This document shows positions 61,874 to 64,000 of a stretch of DNA of 64,000 nt, piece by piece. The first letter of the stretch is position 1. The number at the start of each line of letters is the position of its first letter. Source of the stretch: JAWXTK01 sp044433645 (lineage in GTDB: Bacteria > Bacteroidota > Bacteroidia > Bacteroidales > Rikenellaceae); NCBI GenBank assembly GCA_044433645.1, contig JAWXTK010000001.1, forward strand, positions 1-64,000. The letters run 5' to 3'. The notes under the pieces were generated by a model. The model did not search any database. It saw nothing but the letters and a program-made list of their open reading frames with translations, and was not told the DNA's origin. Position numbers and translations under genes: made by a program.

Positions 61874-62846
61874 TTTTGGACGTATATTTAGAATATCAAT
61901 ATTTGGAGAATCTCACGGCGAGGGCGTAGGCGTAGTTTTAGACGGCATACCAGTGGGCATAGAGCTTAGTGTAGAAGATTTTTTAGAAGATTTAGACCGT
62001 AGACGTAGTGGCGCAAAGGGCACTACTCCACGCAAAGAAAGCGATACTCCAACACTTATTTCAGGAGTATTTAATGGTTACACAACGGGCGCTCCTTTGT
62101 GTGTGATGTTTCATAACGAAAACACCAAATCGGGCGATTATTCTAATCTAGTAAAGCACCCACGTCCATCTCACAGCGACTGGGTAGCTCAGCAAAAATA
62201 CGAAGGATTTAATGATTATCGTGGAGGTGGTCACTTCTCAGGCAGGTTAACTTTAGCCTTGGTTGCAGCAGGTGTTGTGGCTAAAAAAATGTTGGCAGGC
62301 GTAGAAATCAAAGCATCGCTTTTGAGCATCGCAGGATGCAGTGACGAGAGCAAATTTGACGAATTAATCAAAACAGCCATGAGCGAGAGAGACTCTTTAG
62401 GAGGACTTATCGAGTGTAGAGCAAGTGGCATAGAGGTTGGTTTGGGCGAGCCTTTCTTTGATTCTGTCGAGAGCGTTATCTCTCACCTATTATTCTCTGT
62501 TCCAGCAGTTAAGGGCGTAGAATTCGGCGCAGGATTTGCAGTTGCAGATGCACGTGGCTCTCAAAATAACGACGATATATTAAATAGCCAGGGAGTAACT
62601 CGCACTAACAATGCAGGAGGTATTGTTGGGGGCATCACTAACGGCAATGAGATAGTAGTTAGGGCAGCTATTAAGCCCACGCCTAGCATTTCTTATCCTC
62701 AGGAGACTTTTAACACTCAGACTGGCCAAGTTGAGACTTTGGTTGTCAAGGGCAGGCATGATGCTTGTATTGCCTTGCGCGCTAGTGTTGTTGTGGAGGC
62801 TGCTGTGGCTATTGCTTTGGCAGATTTAAGCCTTATATATAATTAA
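61866..62846 (+). CDS. aroC: Chorismate synthase
   Basis: 326 residues, somewhat shorter than the usual 350-360. It removes phosphate from EPSP to give chorismate, using reduced FMN. The family signatures are visible: ISIFGESHGEGVGVVLDGIP, RRRSGAKGTTPRKESD, RPSHSDWVAQQKY with YRGGGHFSGR, and NAGGIVGGITNG and VVKGRHDACIALRASVV. The shortening is in loops and the C-terminal end, away from the motifs. It is the last gene of lptB-aroA-aroC before repeat copy G. Confidence 0.95.
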   Translation: MNSFGRIFRISIFGESHGEGVGVVLDGIPVGIELSVEDFLEDLDRRRSGAKGTTPRKESDTPTLISGVFNGYTTGAPLCVMFHNENTKSGDYSNLVKHPRPSHSDWVAQQKYEGFNDYRGGGHFSGRLTLALVAAGVVAKKMLAGVEIKASLLSIAGCSDESKFDELIKTAMSERDSLGGLIECRASGIEVGLGEPFFDSVESVISHLLFSVPAVKGVEFGAGFAVADARGSQNNDDILNSQGVTRTNNAGGIVGGITNGNEIVVRAAIKPTPSISYPQETFNTQTGQVETLVVKGRHDACIALRASVVVEAAVAIALADLSLIYN

Positions 62847-62852
62847 CGACTA

Positions 62853-63040
62853 GCATCGAGCACCTATTCTCAAACGTTAGTGGCCTTTTTAGCTCACCGG
62901 GGAGCACCCCGGCCCTCGGAGAGAGTTAACCGTTAGTGGCAACTGCCCTCCACTGTTAAAAAACAAAATGCGTGCATTTTGTAGGAGAGCATCAGAACGA
63001 AGTTCTGACAGTAACCATACCGTCCACAAGCACTACACAG
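62853..63040. repeat. Modular intergenic repeat, copy G
   Basis: This lies in the aroC-yggS gap (62847-63136), which has no gene. It contains aaacgttagtgg (62872-62883), the block 62891-62926 shared with copy D, and caaaatgcgtgcattttg (62964-62981). It also holds gcatcagaacgaagttctgac (cagaac-gaa-gttctg) followed by agtaaccatac and gtccaca (62985-63026), shared with copy E. Confidence 0.8.
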
Positions 63041-63136
63041 GGCAGAAAATAAATATTTTACCATATTATTTTTATTTTGCGAAAAAATAAGTATTTTTGA
63101 AAGTTTGTTAATTAAATCTTATTCTTAAATATTTTT

Positions 63137-63799
63137 ATGTCTATTAGCTCTGAAATCCACAAAATTAAGTCTGAAATCCCAGATAAGGTAACCCTCATAG
63201 CCGTGTCTAAAACCTATGAAGAGCCCTGTCTTGAAGATGCTTACGAGGCTGGACAAAGAATTTTTGGCGAGAGCAAACCTCAGGAAATGCTCCGAAAATA
63301 TAATGCCCTAGAAAAAGATATCCTTTGGCACATGATAGGCCACTTGCAAACCAACAAGGTGAAATACATTGCACCCTTTGTAAGCCTGATTCACTCGGTG
63401 GATAGCGTAAAATTGCTAACAGAAATCAACAAACAAGCCTTTAAAAATAATCGTGTAATTGACGTATTATTAGAGGTTTATGTAGCCCAGGAAGATACAA
63501 AATCAGGGTTTACTGAGGGCGAAATCATAAAATTTTTAGACTCTAAGCAGCTAGAGCAATTACAAAACATAAACATAAAAGGATTGATGTGTATAGGCTC
63601 GCTTACGGACTCTAAAGAGCAAACCGAAAGAGAATTTAGACAAGTAAAAACATTTTTTGACAAGATAAAACAAGATTACCTCCCAAAATTCGACACCCTA
63701 TCCATGGGCATGAGCGAAGATTATATGCTGGCTATAGAATGTGGCTCGACGATGATAAGAGTTGGCAGTCGAATCTTTGGCGCAAGAAATTACAAATAA
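63137..63799 (+). CDS. YggS/PLPBP-family PLP homeostasis protein
   Basis: 220 residues. A PLP-binding barrel protein without known catalysis that buffers pyridoxal phosphate. The PLP lysine is Lys25 (LIAVSKTYEEP). Family blocks are IFGESKPQEMLRKY, WHMIGHLQTNKVKYIAPF, IHSVDSVKLLTEIN, LMCIGSLTD, LSMGMSEDYMLAIECGSTMI (as LSMGMSEDY and GSTMIRVGSRIFGAR). TATTTTTG at 63092-63099 is a possible -7 element. The TrpB-like gene starts 18 bases after its stop. Confidence 0.94.
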   Translation: MSISSEIHKIKSEIPDKVTLIAVSKTYEEPCLEDAYEAGQRIFGESKPQEMLRKYNALEKDILWHMIGHLQTNKVKYIAPFVSLIHSVDSVKLLTEINKQAFKNNRVIDVLLEVYVAQEDTKSGFTEGEIIKFLDSKQLEQLQNINIKGLMCIGSLTDSKEQTEREFRQVKTFFDKIKQDYLPKFDTLSMGMSEDYMLAIECGSTMIRVGSRIFGARNYK

Positions 63800-63817
63800 A
63801 CTTTAAAACATATTATT

Positions 63818-64000
63818 ATGAGTGAAAAAATCAAAAAATTCCTTCTATCAGAAGAGGAAATTCCACGCTATTGGTACAATATCCAAACCGATATGCCAAA
63901 CAAACCATTGCCTATGCTTAACCCTCAGACTAAAGAGCCACTAAAAGCAGAGGATTTATTCCCACTGTTTGCCGAGGAACTTTGTCGCCAAGAGATGAAC
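63818..64000 (+). CDS. TrpB-like tryptophan synthase beta chain (TrpB2 type), 5' part
   Basis: The first 61 codons of a gene cut by the window end. SEEEIPRYWYNIQTDMP, NPQTKEPLKAEDLFPLFAEE and ELCRQEMN match the N terminus of TrpB2 proteins (usually about 450 residues), which differ at this end from classical TrpB. TrpB2 joins indole and serine, often without a TrpA partner. A PLP enzyme next to a PLP homeostasis gene is a fitting pairing. Confidence 0.88.
   Translation, partial: MSEKIKKFLLSEEEIPRYWYNIQTDMPNKPLPMLNPQTKEPLKAEDLFPLFAEELCRQEMN

Overview
The window is chromosomal DNA of an AT-rich member of Bacteroidota, probably order Bacteroidales. The sequence supports this in three ways. Many genes are preceded by the Bacteroidetes-type promoter (TTTG, about 19 bases, TAnnTTTG) and lack an obvious Shine-Dalgarno site. 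Characteristic families are present: fimbrillin-like, DUF4493 and PCMD lipoproteins, a succinylornithine-type carbamoyltransferase, a small Hc1 histone and a CcsBA fusion. The gene order mixes housekeeping and surface genes. I see no phage genes, transposases, rRNA or CRISPR array.

Layout. 0-24 kb is mostly housekeeping: fabI, pyrD, a decayed glycine-decarboxylase-like pseudoenzyme, a SlyD-like FKBP, plsY, an acyl-CoA ligase, tcdA, a TatD hydrolase, an FtsE-like ATPase, gyrB, a small histone, the nfnAB electron-bifurcating pair with a DUF2148 ferredoxin protein, DUF1573, bioB, bioD, pepT, two tRNAs and ribosomal protein L31. It ends with an HxlR regulator divergent from two metallo-beta-lactamase-fold proteins.

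24-39.5 kb is the most unusual part: ten co-directional genes on the minus strand. In transcription order they are two tandem paralogues, each an exported YVTN beta-propeller fused to a di-haem cytochrome c domain; a cupin lipoprotein; a small VOC-like protein; DhaK; DhaL; an LsrF-type aldolase/thiolase; a 1308-residue exported di-haem protein resembling the hydrazine synthase alpha subunit and carrying an SUMF1 domain; a small exported propeller; and the cytochrome c maturase CcsBA. The exported parts mirror the alpha, beta and gamma parts of hydrazine synthase, with beta and gamma fused. They are interleaved with enzymes of a phosphorylated ketose or dihydroxyacetone pathway. A consensus promoter lies at 39667-39697. 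Much of the cluster has codon use typical of strong expression. I infer an undescribed extracytoplasmic redox system coupled to C3/C5 sugar-phosphate metabolism, and I do not infer anammox.

39.7-54.7 kb holds argF' and a seven-gene surface lipoprotein and barrel operon on the plus strand (40940-50674), followed by a FadL-type porin and a GH3 beta-glucosidase. 54.8-64 kb holds metK with a SAM-II-like riboswitch in its leader, a small acidic protein, rsmA, recQ, lptB, aroA, aroC, a YggS-family protein and the start of a TrpB-like gene cut by the window end.

Seven intergenic gaps carry pieces of one modular repeat family. Its hairpins differ between copies by compensatory base changes and occur in both orientations.
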